Shown here: piece after piece, positions 1 to 6,905 of the stretch
How the letters are laid out: each line of letters begins with the position of its first letter
How positions within the stretch are numbered: position 1 is the stretch's first letter
Source: an uncultured Akkermansia sp.
GTDB lineage: Bacteria; Verrucomicrobiota; Verrucomicrobiia; Verrucomicrobiales; Akkermansiaceae
Direction of reading: 5' to 3'
Assembly (NCBI GenBank): GCA_900766865.1
Contig: CAAFXA010000515.1
Coordinates: 1 to 10,248, forward strand
DNA length: 10,248 nt
Program-made: the position numbers and the translations under genes
Notes under the pieces: generated by a model
Told to the model about the DNA's origin: nothing
Databases searched by the model: none
What the model saw: only the letters and a program-made list of their open reading frames with translations

Positions 1-1839
1 GCCATCGTTCCATGTGGTGCCATCGTCCTTGGAGGTGCGGATGGTCATGTTGTTGCGGCCGCCGCTCTTGGGGTTCGAGAAGAGGAGGAGCTTGCCGTAT
101 TTCTCGCTGTTAACCTTCACGATGGATGCCTGGCAAGTGGGCTCCTGCAGGGCGCTGAGGTTGGTGCTGTGGGGCTGCCAGGTCTTGCCCAGGTCCTTGG
201 TGGTGTATACGATGCGCTTGCCCTGGCGAGCCTCGTTGCGGGCGTTGATCATGATGGAGCCGTCCTCCAGCTCGACCACCTGGCACTCGGAGGTGCTGTG
301 GGGCACGCCTGCGCCGTATGCCCAGTTCTTGCCGCCATCCGTGGAGTAGCAGATGGTGCTCATGCACTGCGGGCGGGCGCCTCGCTCCCAAATCTGGGCG
401 GGGAAGACGATGGTGCCGTCTTTCAGCACGATGCCGTTACCGGGGCCGGCCAGGATGGTGGTCCACTCGTGCTTCTTAATCTGACGGGTGGGGTTCACGA
501 ACTTCTTGGCCCAGCTCTTGCCGTTGTCATCGCTGTAGGTCATTTCCCACTGGCCGGTGGTCTTCTCGTCGAAGCCGTCCTTGGAGGTCCACAGGGAGGC
601 GCCGCCACTCCAGTGGCAGACAAGGGACTGCAGCCAGATGCGGCCGGTCTTGTCCTGCAGGATGCAGGGGTCGCCGCAGCCGTTATCGACACCGGGGCCG
701 GCGTCCATGGCAACGGTGGGGGTGGTCCAGGTCTGGCCACCATCTTCGGAGCGCACAACTGCTACGTCGATGTCGGCGCAGAGGTCGCCCTCGTGGTTGT
801 AACGGGCATCGAAGCAGCCGACGAGGGCGCCATCTGCCGTCTGAATGATACCGGGGATGCGGAAGGCCACGCAGCCGCGGTCACCACCATCGGGCTGGTT
901 GCTGACGGTCTCGCCGGGGACAGCCAGGAGGTAGCCGATGCGCTGGGTGACGGTGGTGTTGGAGCCATAGGCCTTGCCATCGATGGTGGCCTTCATGCCG
1001 CTGAAGCTGATGGTGCTCCCCACCAGGGAGCTGTCGGAGGGGGTTACGTCTGCCCACAGCCAGGTGGTGCCGCCGGGCAGCGGCTTGTTGCAGGTAATGG
1101 TCACGTTGCCGTTGGCATCCGGCTTAGCGCTGCCGAATTCGGTGCTGTTGAAGAACTCCAGGCCATTCGGGCTACCGGTGCGCAGGGTTACATTGGCAAC
1201 GCTGCCGGGGTTGTCTACCTTAAAGGTGAGGGTGTTGAGCTTCTTTGCGTCTTCCGTACCGCTGGTCTGTACCTTGTAGGCGAAAACGGGGTTGAACGCG
1301 GCGCGCTTCATGATGGGGAAGGTGCCGGGGTTCACCATATCGGCGCTGCGCACTACCATGGGGCCGATGTGCACGTTCAGATCATCGATAAGCAGACCGC
1401 CCTTGGCGTCGGATGTAACCTCGAAGCGGATGGCCTTGGTGCCGGCCGGAAGCTGGGTCTTGATGTGAGTATTGAAGCCACCTACGGAAATCTTGTTGTT
1501 GGTGGTGAGGGTTTTGTCTCCTTTATCGGTAACAGCTACCAGAGAGAAGGTGAAGGGGTCGCGGCGAGTCCAGCGCTCTGCCCAGAAATCGCAGGCCGTG
1601 TCTTTGGTGAGCGGTGTTTCAAAGGTGATGGTGGCTTTTTTGTTTTCGCCGCCGGTAATGTGGAGGGAGCGGGTGCCGGTGCGGCCTTTGCCGTAGATAG
1701 CGGCGTGTCCCTTCTCTGCGGTCAGGGTGCCGATGGCAAGAGTGCCATTGGTGATGCCGCCATTATTCAGATTGTCAAAGCTTTCGGTGGCCGTCACAAG
1801 GCCACACATCATCAGGCTGAGTATGGTGTGCTTAAACAT
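1..1839 (-). CDS. Exported exo-alpha-sialidase (GH33), 5' part; 3' end beyond the window
   Basis: Predicted to release terminal sialic acid from glycoconjugates outside the cytoplasm. The frame is open for 613 codons from the ATG at 1839 and has no stop before the left edge. Residues 1-17 form a signal peptide (Lys3, then hydrophobic TILSLMMCGLVTA). Residues about 20-165 look like a beta-rich accessory domain. About 175-305 resemble the N-terminal domain associated with BNR-repeat neuraminidases. The catalytic propeller follows: FRIPG with the first triad Arg at 327, ADID with the likely acid/base Asp, SECQVVEL with the probable catalytic Glu at 518, and NAR with the second triad Arg at 534. 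Five Asp boxes (SxDxGxxW type) lie at 364-371, 436-443, 499-506, 547-554 and 603-610. The third Arg and the nucleophilic Tyr would lie beyond the edge. It starts 43 nt after the DUF167 gene and has its own candidate promoter. The family call is firm; the exact substrate linkage cannot be told. Confidence 0.93.
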   Translation of the reverse strand, partial: MFKHTILSLMMCGLVTATESFDNLNNGGITNGTLAIGTLTAEKGHAAIYGKGRTGTRSLHITGGENKKATITFETPLTKDTACDFWAERWTRRDPFTFSLVAVTDKGDKTLTTNNKISVGGFNTHIKTQLPAGTKAIRFEVTSDAKGGLLIDDLNVHIGPMVVRSADMVNPGTFPIMKRAAFNPVFAYKVQTSGTEDAKKLNTLTFKVDNPGSVANVTLRTGSPNGLEFFNSTEFGSAKPDANGNVTITCNKPLPGGTTWLWADVTPSDSSLVGSTISFSGMKATIDGKAYGSNTTVTQRIGYLLAVPGETVSNQPDGGDRGCVAFRIPGIIQTADGALVGCFDARYNHEGDLCADIDVAVVRSEDGGQTWTTPTVAMDAGPGVDNGCGDPCILQDKTGRIWLQSLVCHWSGGASLWTSKDGFDEKTTGQWEMTYSDDNGKSWAKKFVNPTRQIKKHEWTTILAGPGNGIVLKDGTIVFPAQIWERGARPQCMSTICYSTDGGKNWAYGAGVPHSTSECQVVELEDGSIMINARNEARQGKRIVYTTKDLGKTWQPHSTNLSALQEPTCQASIVKVNSEKYGKLLLFSNPKSGGRNNMTIRTSKDDGTTWNDG

Positions 1840-1845
1840 AAGTCC

Positions 1846-1874
1846 TGTATATCATGTATACAATGATATTGCAA
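1846..1874 (-). promoter_or_regulatory. Candidate sialidase promoter
   Basis: On the minus strand a -35-like TTGCAA (1874-1869) is followed after 17 nt by a -10-like TATACA (1851-1846). The -10 ends only 6 nt before the ATG, so transcription would begin at or next to the start codon, and the weak AGGA just upstream would lie outside the message. Spacing and sequence are good, but no experiment supports it. The gene could also be read through from the upstream operon. Confidence 0.45.
1849..1869. repeat. Inverted repeat in the sialidase promoter spacer (operator-like)
   Basis: Two perfect 7-bp arms, ATATCAT (1849-1855) and ATGATAT (1863-1869), flank a 7-bp centre that itself contains the palindrome GTATAC. 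The repeat covers the whole spacer of the candidate promoter and touches both hexamers. This is the classical position for a repressor dimer site. The regulator is unknown and not in the window. The AT-rich composition makes chance occurrence possible. Confidence 0.5.
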
Positions 1875-1882
1875 GCAAAAAA

Positions 1883-2140
1883 TTATAGGCGGGAGACGTC
1901 TGTGCCATCAGGGATTTCCGCCAGTTTGATGCGACCGGAAGCTCCGTGGGCGATGCTTACACTGCTTTTGGATATCCCAAGCGTTTTGGCGAGGAAGGCT
2001 TCTATTTCCTTATTGGCTTTACCATCGATGGGAGGGGCAGCTATTTTGAGTTTGAGCACACGACCTACCTGGGGGTAGTCTTCCCAGCCGAGGATTTCGT
2101 TTTTACGGGCGCCGGGGGTTACTTTGAGGGCAAGTTTCAT
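1883..2140 (-). CDS. yggU: DUF167/YggU family protein, 85 aa
   Basis: Small conserved bacterial protein of unknown biochemical role. The full family signature is visible: N-terminal MKLALKVTPGARKNEI, the central APPIDGKANKEIEAFLAK, and the closing SSVSIAHGASGRIKLAEI. The length (85 aa) is normal for the family (about 80-100 aa). The frame stays open upstream to 2506, but that extension is Pro/Arg/Ser-rich, unlike the family, and overlaps the upstream gene. The ATG at 2140 is therefore the start. This ATG overlaps the TGA of the chelatase-like gene as ATGA, which implies translational coupling. It is the last gene of the secDF cluster. No terminator hairpin is evident between it and the sialidase gene. 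Confidence 0.88.
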   Translation of the reverse strand: MKLALKVTPGARKNEILGWEDYPQVGRVLKLKIAAPPIDGKANKEIEAFLAKTLGISKSSVSIAHGASGRIKLAEIPDGTDVSRL

Positions 2141-3003
2141 GAGTGTGTGGTGTGATGCGTCAGCAGGGAGGCTACAACGGGCAGGCGGGTGAGCGTCTTG
2201 CCGCAGCGGCTTGCGTCTTCCGGGGTGGGGAGATCGCGCGTGGTGTGGATGCCTTCCGTCAGCAGGAAGGGAAGCAGCAGTACGTGCTGAGCCCGCATGC
2301 CCGTCAGGACATCTGTTGCTTCTGGTTGCTGGCAGAAGTAGCCCAGGGCGATTTCGTATCCCGGCAGAAGCTCGCGCAGGCGACGGCAGAAGAGGGCAGG
2401 CTCCGGCGGTGTTTCGGTAAGGGTGGAACCGTGGGCTGCTACCAGTACGCCGCTTCCATTCTGCAGGAGAGGGCGTATGTGAGCCGCAGCTGCTTTCGCC
2501 AGCCACGGGCTGGCTCCGAGAACGGGTTGGTAGTACAGGTTCGGCAGTTGCAGACCGCGGGCATTGTATGCGGCGGCCAGTTCTGCCTCCAGCTTGGCCC
2601 CGCTGGAGTGCCCGCTGAGCATGAACATGGGGTACACCAGCACCGGCGCTCCGGAGGGGGGAAGCTCACTGGCTGCCATGTTGCCCAGATGGCAACGATA
2701 GACGCGTGCGGAGGGCATGCGGATGCCCGGCGGGTTCAGGGTTAAGCCTTTTTCATTGTAGCAGACGACCAGGTAATACCGCCTCCAGCGGCGGTGGCGC
2801 AGGTACAGAACAACGCCGGTGCCGATGACGGAAAGCTGAGCAATGGCAAAATGAAAATAGATGAGGTGGCGCAGGTGGCTTTCCCGGTGTGCAGGCAGCT
2901 CCGGCGCAGTCAGGGCGTATCCACAATACACAGAGCCAGCCACGGCTGTGCAGAAGAGCAGAGCGCAGAGAATCAGTAGAACGGGGATGAGGTGACGTCG
3001 CAT
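2137..3003 (-). CDS. Membrane-anchored CbiX/SirB-like chelatase-fold protein
   Basis: 288 aa. Two hydrophobic segments (about 5-30 and 49-67) should anchor it in the membrane and are followed by the positively charged HRRWRR. The soluble part shows the two-lobed class II chelatase pattern. The first lobe has VLVYPMFMLSGHSSG (His132). The second has VLVAAHGS (His191) and VLLLPFLLTEGIHTTRDLP (His253). In CbiX and SirB such HGS and GxH histidines bind cobalt or iron and insert it into sirohydrochlorin. Here the first lobe is short and lacks a clear HGS strand, and membrane anchoring is unusual for these enzymes, so a role in tetrapyrrole metallation is inferred only. No cobalamin or siroheme genes are nearby. 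It lies 88 nt downstream of secDF and overlaps the DUF167 gene by 4 nt. No strong ribosome binding site is seen before the ATG at 3003. Confidence 0.65.
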   Translation of the reverse strand: MRRHLIPVLLILCALLFCTAVAGSVYCGYALTAPELPAHRESHLRHLIYFHFAIAQLSVIGTGVVLYLRHRRWRRYYLVVCYNEKGLTLNPPGIRMPSARVYRCHLGNMAASELPPSGAPVLVYPMFMLSGHSSGAKLEAELAAAYNARGLQLPNLYYQPVLGASPWLAKAAAAHIRPLLQNGSGVLVAAHGSTLTETPPEPALFCRRLRELLPGYEIALGYFCQQPEATDVLTGMRAQHVLLLPFLLTEGIHTTRDLPTPEDASRCGKTLTRLPVVASLLTHHTTHS

Positions 3004-3026
3004 GGCGGGGCTGCGTTGTTGTGAAG

Positions 3027-3050
3027 CGGGCGCGGCAGGTGCCGCGCCCG
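3027..3050. repeat. GC-rich hairpin between secDF and the chelatase-like gene
   Basis: A perfect 10-bp stem (CGGGCGCGGC at 3027-3036 with GCCGCGCCCG at 3041-3050) closes a 4-nt loop. On the minus-strand transcript no U-run follows, so it is not a standard intrinsic terminator. It sits 42 nt after the secDF stop and 23 nt before the next ATG. It could stabilise the upstream message, attenuate the downstream genes, or act with Rho. The structure is certain at the sequence level; the role is not. Confidence 0.6.
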
Positions 3051-3091
3051 TAGGATTAAGGTTTTACAGTGTCGTGTTGTTGCGCATGGCA

Positions 3092-5629
3092 TCATGCGGT
3101 GGTTTCTTCCGCCTTCTGCAGCTCGTCGCGCAGGCTGTGCTTCTTGTCGAAAGCCAGCACTACGGGGGCGGCAATGAAGATGGAGGAGTAGGTGCCCACG
3201 AAGATACCCAGCAGCATGGCGATGGAGAAGTCCTCCATGGCCGGGCCGCCCAGCGCAATGAGCGAGATGAGCACCGCAATGGTAGAGCCGGACGTGAGCA
3301 GGGTACGAGACAGCGTGGTGTTGATAGACTCGTTCATGATGTCTATCAGGCTTTCGTTGGGCTCTGCCAGGCGGAGGCGTTCGCGGATGCGGTCGAAGAT
3401 AACGATGGTGTCGTTAATCGAGTAACCCGCCACGGTGAGGAAAGCACCGATGTGGATGATGCTCAGCTCGGTGCCGAGCAGAACAACCAGCACGATAATG
3501 GCGGCTACGTCGTGGAAGGTGGAGATGAGCGCACCCATGGCAAAACTCCATTCGAAGCGGATGGCCAGGTAGAGGGTGATACCCAGCATACCTGCCAGAA
3601 GAGCCCAGCAGGCTGTGCGGAAGAAGGTACTGCCGAGTGAGGCACTCACGTCTTCCACGGAGGCTGCGGGCAGCTCTGCCATGCCGGGAATGTCCTTGCG
3701 CAGCATGGTGTCAATCTTCTGGGCTTCCTCCTTGGTAGCCACACGAATCTTGATGTTGTGGTCGGTGGCGTTGATGAACTGCTGTACGGTGGGCTGCTTG
3801 GAAAGCTCCATCTTGTATACAGCTTCTTCTGCCTTGTGGTAATCTACCTTGGAATCGCCGGGGATGACGTAGGTGAGGGTGGCACCACCGGTGAAGTCGA
3901 TACCCAGAGCCTTGTCACCACGAACGAAGACGCCGTAGGCTGCTGCAGCCAGAATGACGAAGGCAGATGCCCATCCGCAGACCTTGCGGTACTTCATGAA
4001 GTCGAATACCTTGCCCTCCAGCGGAGCCTTGGCAAAGTGGCTGTCCTTCAGCAGGCCCAGTTTCTCCATCCAGAAGTAAAGCACGCGAGTTACTACGACG
4101 GCACCGATGAGTGAGGTGATGATACCCACGCTGGTGGTCACAGCAAAGCCCTTAATGGAACCGCTGGCCAGCCAGAAGAGAATCACAGCGGTGATGAGGG
4201 AGGTGATGTTGGAGTCCCAAATGGCTGAGAAGGCTTTCTCGTATGCAGAGCGCAGGCAGATGATGAAAGGTTTGCCCAGAGCCTTCTCTTCGCGCATACG
4301 CTCGTTGATGAGCACATTGGCGTCCACCGCCATACCCATGGTCAGCACGATACCGGCAATGCCCGGCAGCGTCAGCACAAAGCCGAACAGGCTCATCAGA
4401 CCTACAAGCGCAAGTGCGTTGAAGGTCAGACCAACCATAGCGACGATACCGGATGTGCGGTAGTACCAGAAACAGAAGGCAAAGATACCCAGCATGCCGA
4501 TAAGGCCGGAGAAGATGCCTTGCTCCAGTGCGCTCTGGCCCAGCTGAGCTGATACGTCCTTGCGGCCTTCTACCTTCAGGTCGCTGGCCAGCGGGTTGGC
4601 GAGAGCCTTGGAGATGTCCTCAGGCTCGCCCTTGCCGTTGAGGCCGGAGATGGAGAAATCCTTGCTCAGCACGCTCTGCACCACGGGGGCGCACTTAATC
4701 TGGTTGTTGAGTACCACGGCCAGCAGGTCGCGCCCCAGGGTCATGCCGCCGGTCAGTTTGCCCATGCGGTGGGCACCTTCGCGGTTAAGGGTCACACTCA
4801 CATAGCCCTTGCGGGTGTAGTCCGGGTTGGCGGCGGCCACATTTTCGCCGGTGATGTAGACACCCTGCTGCATAGCGGCGTAGGGCTTCTGTACCACATA
4901 GTAGCGGATTTCCTGGTTGCCATGTTTGTCGAGTACCGGCTGGGCGGTCTTGTCGTCCACCAGCGGCTGGGGCAGAATCATGTAGTCGTTCAGACCCAGG
5001 CGGGCAGGGATGCGGGGAAGCATAGGGGCACGCAGGGTCGTGTTGCCAGCCGCAAGTTCCTTTTTGTAATCAACGAGTTTCTCTTCGTATTTTACCAGAC
5101 CCTCCTGAATTTCCGGGTCAGCCAGTACGGCGTGGTAGTTCGGATAGACGGCAAGGAGCTCCAGTTTGGCCATCTTGGTGAGCATCTTCACCATGGCGTC
5201 AATCTTCTCCTTGTTTTTTGCCTCGTCCTTGCTGTCCTGCTGGGGAATCTGGATGAGAATCTTGTTGTTGGAGTGCAGAATCTGGACTTCGCTGGTACCG
5301 GTGGAGTTGAGACGTTCCTCCAGGATGGTGCATGCCTGCTCCATATCCTGCTCGGTCGGGGGGATGGTGTTGCCGTTGTCGCCCATCTTGGGCTGCACCT
5401 CGAGTGTGAGCTCTACGCCGCCCTTGATGTCGATGCCGTATTGCATTCCGTTCACGAACAGGGAGAGCAGAGAGAACCCGGCGAGGCCTACAATGAAGAA
5501 GGTGCCGGCACTACGCTTTGTCTTGTCTTCTTCTGCTGCCAGATACCAGAAGAAGAGTACCAGCAACAGGATGCCCGTTGCAAAGTAGAACAGCGGGGAC
5601 CCGGTGATGTATGTGAGAAACTGGGGCAT
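3092..5629 (-). CDS. secDF: Fused protein-export subunit SecDF
   Basis: 845-aa inner-membrane protein that uses the proton gradient to help the SecYEG translocon pull proteins to the outside. The SecD half shows GIDIKGGVELTLEV (65-78), a large periplasmic region (about 75-370), and the membrane motif LPGIAGIVLTMGMAVDANVL (421-440), which carries the conserved Asp436. The SecF half begins with a membrane segment (about 549-569), then GIDFTGG (576-582) and GYSINDTIVIFDRIRE (735-750) with Asp740. Unusually there are two hydrophobic segments (about 13-31 and 43-60) before the first conserved motif, where SecD normally has one. The common IFER after Asp436 reads INER here. The start is the ATG at 5629; the preceding AAAGAC is a weak ribosome site. 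It is first in a run with the chelatase-like and DUF167 genes. No yajC is adjacent inside the window. Confidence 0.97.
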   Translation of the reverse strand: MPQFLTYITGSPLFYFATGILLLVLFFWYLAAEEDKTKRSAGTFFIVGLAGFSLLSLFVNGMQYGIDIKGGVELTLEVQPKMGDNGNTIPPTEQDMEQACTILEERLNSTGTSEVQILHSNNKILIQIPQQDSKDEAKNKEKIDAMVKMLTKMAKLELLAVYPNYHAVLADPEIQEGLVKYEEKLVDYKKELAAGNTTLRAPMLPRIPARLGLNDYMILPQPLVDDKTAQPVLDKHGNQEIRYYVVQKPYAAMQQGVYITGENVAAANPDYTRKGYVSVTLNREGAHRMGKLTGGMTLGRDLLAVVLNNQIKCAPVVQSVLSKDFSISGLNGKGEPEDISKALANPLASDLKVEGRKDVSAQLGQSALEQGIFSGLIGMLGIFAFCFWYYRTSGIVAMVGLTFNALALVGLMSLFGFVLTLPGIAGIVLTMGMAVDANVLINERMREEKALGKPFIICLRSAYEKAFSAIWDSNITSLITAVILFWLASGSIKGFAVTTSVGIITSLIGAVVVTRVLYFWMEKLGLLKDSHFAKAPLEGKVFDFMKYRKVCGWASAFVILAAAAYGVFVRGDKALGIDFTGGATLTYVIPGDSKVDYHKAEEAVYKMELSKQPTVQQFINATDHNIKIRVATKEEAQKIDTMLRKDIPGMAELPAASVEDVSASLGSTFFRTACWALLAGMLGITLYLAIRFEWSFAMGALISTFHDVAAIIVLVVLLGTELSIIHIGAFLTVAGYSINDTIVIFDRIRERLRLAEPNESLIDIMNESINTTLSRTLLTSGSTIAVLISLIALGGPAMEDFSIAMLLGIFVGTYSSIFIAAPVVLAFDKKHSLRDELQKAEETTA

Positions 5630-5656
5630 GTCTTTGTGTGCTTGAAGTTTAACCGC

Positions 5657-5687
5657 ATTATTCTGCCATGTTATCCTGCTACGTCAA
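5657..5687 (-). promoter_or_regulatory. Candidate secDF promoter
   Basis: On the minus strand TTGACG (5687-5682) is followed after 19 nt by AATAAT (5662-5657), which is 27 nt before the secDF ATG. The hexamers match the sigma-70 consensus well, but the 19-nt spacing is longer than ideal. The -35 is the same TTGACG as in the rRNA promoter of this window. Confidence 0.4.
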
Positions 5688-5695
5688 GCCTGCAA

Positions 5696-5724
5696 TGTGG
5701 CAGCTTTTTCAAAATTGTGCCACA
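5696..5724. repeat. Inverted repeat TGTGGCA-N15-TGCCACA
   Basis: Perfect 7-bp arms at 5696-5702 and 5718-5724 are separated by an AT-rich 15-nt centre. The repeat lies in the divergent region, 8 bp upstream of the candidate secDF -35. It could be an operator for secDF, for the divergent thioredoxin-like gene, or for both. It could also be chance. Confidence 0.4.
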
Positions 5725-5887
5725 CGGGGCCAAAATGCGTTACTATATGAGTTTTTTTATTGCATTGTCGCAGGCTATATGCTAAAGAATAGACAACGTA
5801 TTCGTTGCGTTCCATCCTTTCCTTGCTGTTGTTGCAGCAGACTGGCTCGGGCGCGTAGGTGTGAACCTTATTCGAACGAAGAAATAT

Positions 5888-6823
5888 ATGAAGACAATAA
5901 CAAAACTGGCTGCTTTGCTGGCCCTTGTCAGTCCCGCTCTGGCGCTGCCGGAGGTTGCAACGATGGAGGAGGCTGTGGCCTCTGCCAAATCGAAGAACTG
6001 CAATATTTTTGTGGACTTTACCGGCACGGATTGGTGCACTGCCTGCATTCACCTGCGTAACAAAATTGTGAACTCTGCCGAGTTCGAGGCGGCTTTCGGG
6101 GATAAGTTTGTGCTTGTTCCGGTGGATTTCCCTCGTACGCCGGAGTTGCTGTCAAAGATTACGCCGCAGGAGATGAAGGAGCGTGAGGCTCTGCTTTATT
6201 CGTACAAGATTGAGGGGCTTCCCGGTGTGGTGCTGATGGACTCCGAAGGTTTGCCCTTTGAGGTGATTCATGGTACGCGCCGTGCTCCTGCGGACTATAT
6301 GCCGCTGGTGCAGGCCGGGTTGGATAAATTGGCGGCTCGTGATGCCGCGTTGAAGGAGGCTGCTACGAAGTCTGGTATGGAGCGCGCTAAGGCGCTGGAT
6401 GCTGCGCTTAAGCTCCTCCCGGAGGTTTGCCGTGATAAGTATGCTGCCGTAATCGGGGAGATTAACCGTCTGGACCCCGATAACTCGCTTGGTTATAAGG
6501 GGGCGGGTGATAAGACCCGTGAGCGTATCGCCCAGCAGGAGGCGTTCCGGGAGCTCCTTGCTGCTTTCCGCGGTAAAAATACGGATGCAGAATATCAGGC
6601 CAGCCTTAAGAAGCTGGATGAATTCTTGAGCAATCCGAATCTGGTGCCGGAAGTCCGCCAGGATGCTCTTCGTGCCAAGGGGGATACATACGCTTTCATG
6701 CGCAATATTCCTGCCATGATTAAGGCGTACCAGGAGGCATACGATGTAGCTCCGGATAGTCGCACCGGTCAGATTCTTAAGCGTAATCTCGATTACTACT
6801 CCAAAATGATGAAGCAGCAGTAA
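5888..6823 (+). CDS. Exported thioredoxin-fold protein with CTAC motif and helical C-terminus
   Basis: 311 aa from the ATG at 5888. A GTG 27 nt upstream is in frame, but the ATG places a clean signal peptide at the very N-terminus (MKTITKLAALLALVSPALA, cleavage near residue 19). Residues about 23-145 form a thioredoxin-like domain: NIFVDFTGTDWCTAC with the redox pair Cys50/Cys53, and LPGVVL with the cis-proline-type Pro112. It resembles the DsbD-gamma/thioredoxin_7-type domain and probably acts on thiols outside the cytoplasm. Residues about 150-311 are Ala/Lys/Glu-rich and helical, ending in a TPR-like stretch (DTYAFMRNIPAMIKAYQEAY). It is transcribed divergently from secDF and ends at a strong terminator. 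The only other Cys in the mature protein are 38 and one near residue 182. The partner protein is unknown. Confidence 0.8.
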   Translation: MKTITKLAALLALVSPALALPEVATMEEAVASAKSKNCNIFVDFTGTDWCTACIHLRNKIVNSAEFEAAFGDKFVLVPVDFPRTPELLSKITPQEMKEREALLYSYKIEGLPGVVLMDSEGLPFEVIHGTRRAPADYMPLVQAGLDKLAARDAALKEAATKSGMERAKALDAALKLLPEVCRDKYAAVIGEINRLDPDNSLGYKGAGDKTRERIAQQEAFRELLAAFRGKNTDAEYQASLKKLDEFLSNPNLVPEVRQDALRAKGDTYAFMRNIPAMIKAYQEAYDVAPDSRTGQILKRNLDYYSKMMKQQ

Positions 6824-6840
6824 AGGCTGCCGTTATGGAC

Positions 6841-6890
6841 AAAAAAGAAAGCGGGTTACTCTCATGGTGAGTGTAACCCGCTTCTTTTTC
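6841..6890. terminator. Bidirectional intrinsic terminator
   Basis: An 11-bp perfect stem, AAGCGGGTTAC (6849-6859) with GTAACCCGCTT (6873-6883), has further partial pairing inside the loop. A T-rich run follows on the plus strand (6884-6889), and an A-run precedes it (6841-6850), which gives a T-run on the minus strand. It serves both convergent genes: the thioredoxin-like gene, whose stop is 18 nt before the A-run, and the nitroreductase gene, whose stop is at 6906. Confidence 0.93.
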
Positions 6891-6905
6891 GGGGGTGATT
6901 ATGCT

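Noticed and set aside
169..1866. A 565-codon open frame on the plus strand, rich in Gly/Ala/Val.
   Set aside because: It lies opposite the sialidase gene, whose frame has a signal peptide, catalytic residues and five Asp boxes. The plus-strand product matches no family I know. GC-rich genes often leave long open frames on the opposite strand.
2141..2506. N-terminal extension of the DUF167 frame giving a 207-aa protein.
   Set aside because: The added part is Arg/Pro/Ser-rich, overlaps the chelatase-like gene in another frame, and the family starts at the MKLALK methionine.
4769..5785. A 338-codon plus-strand frame, and shorter ones at 2143-2745 and 3002-3640.
   Set aside because: All lie antisense to secDF or the chelatase-like gene, whose conserved motifs settle the coding strand.
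5861..5887. GTG at 5861 as start of the thioredoxin-like gene.
   Set aside because: It would add nine residues before a complete signal peptide and has no suitable ribosome site; the ATG at 5888 fits better.
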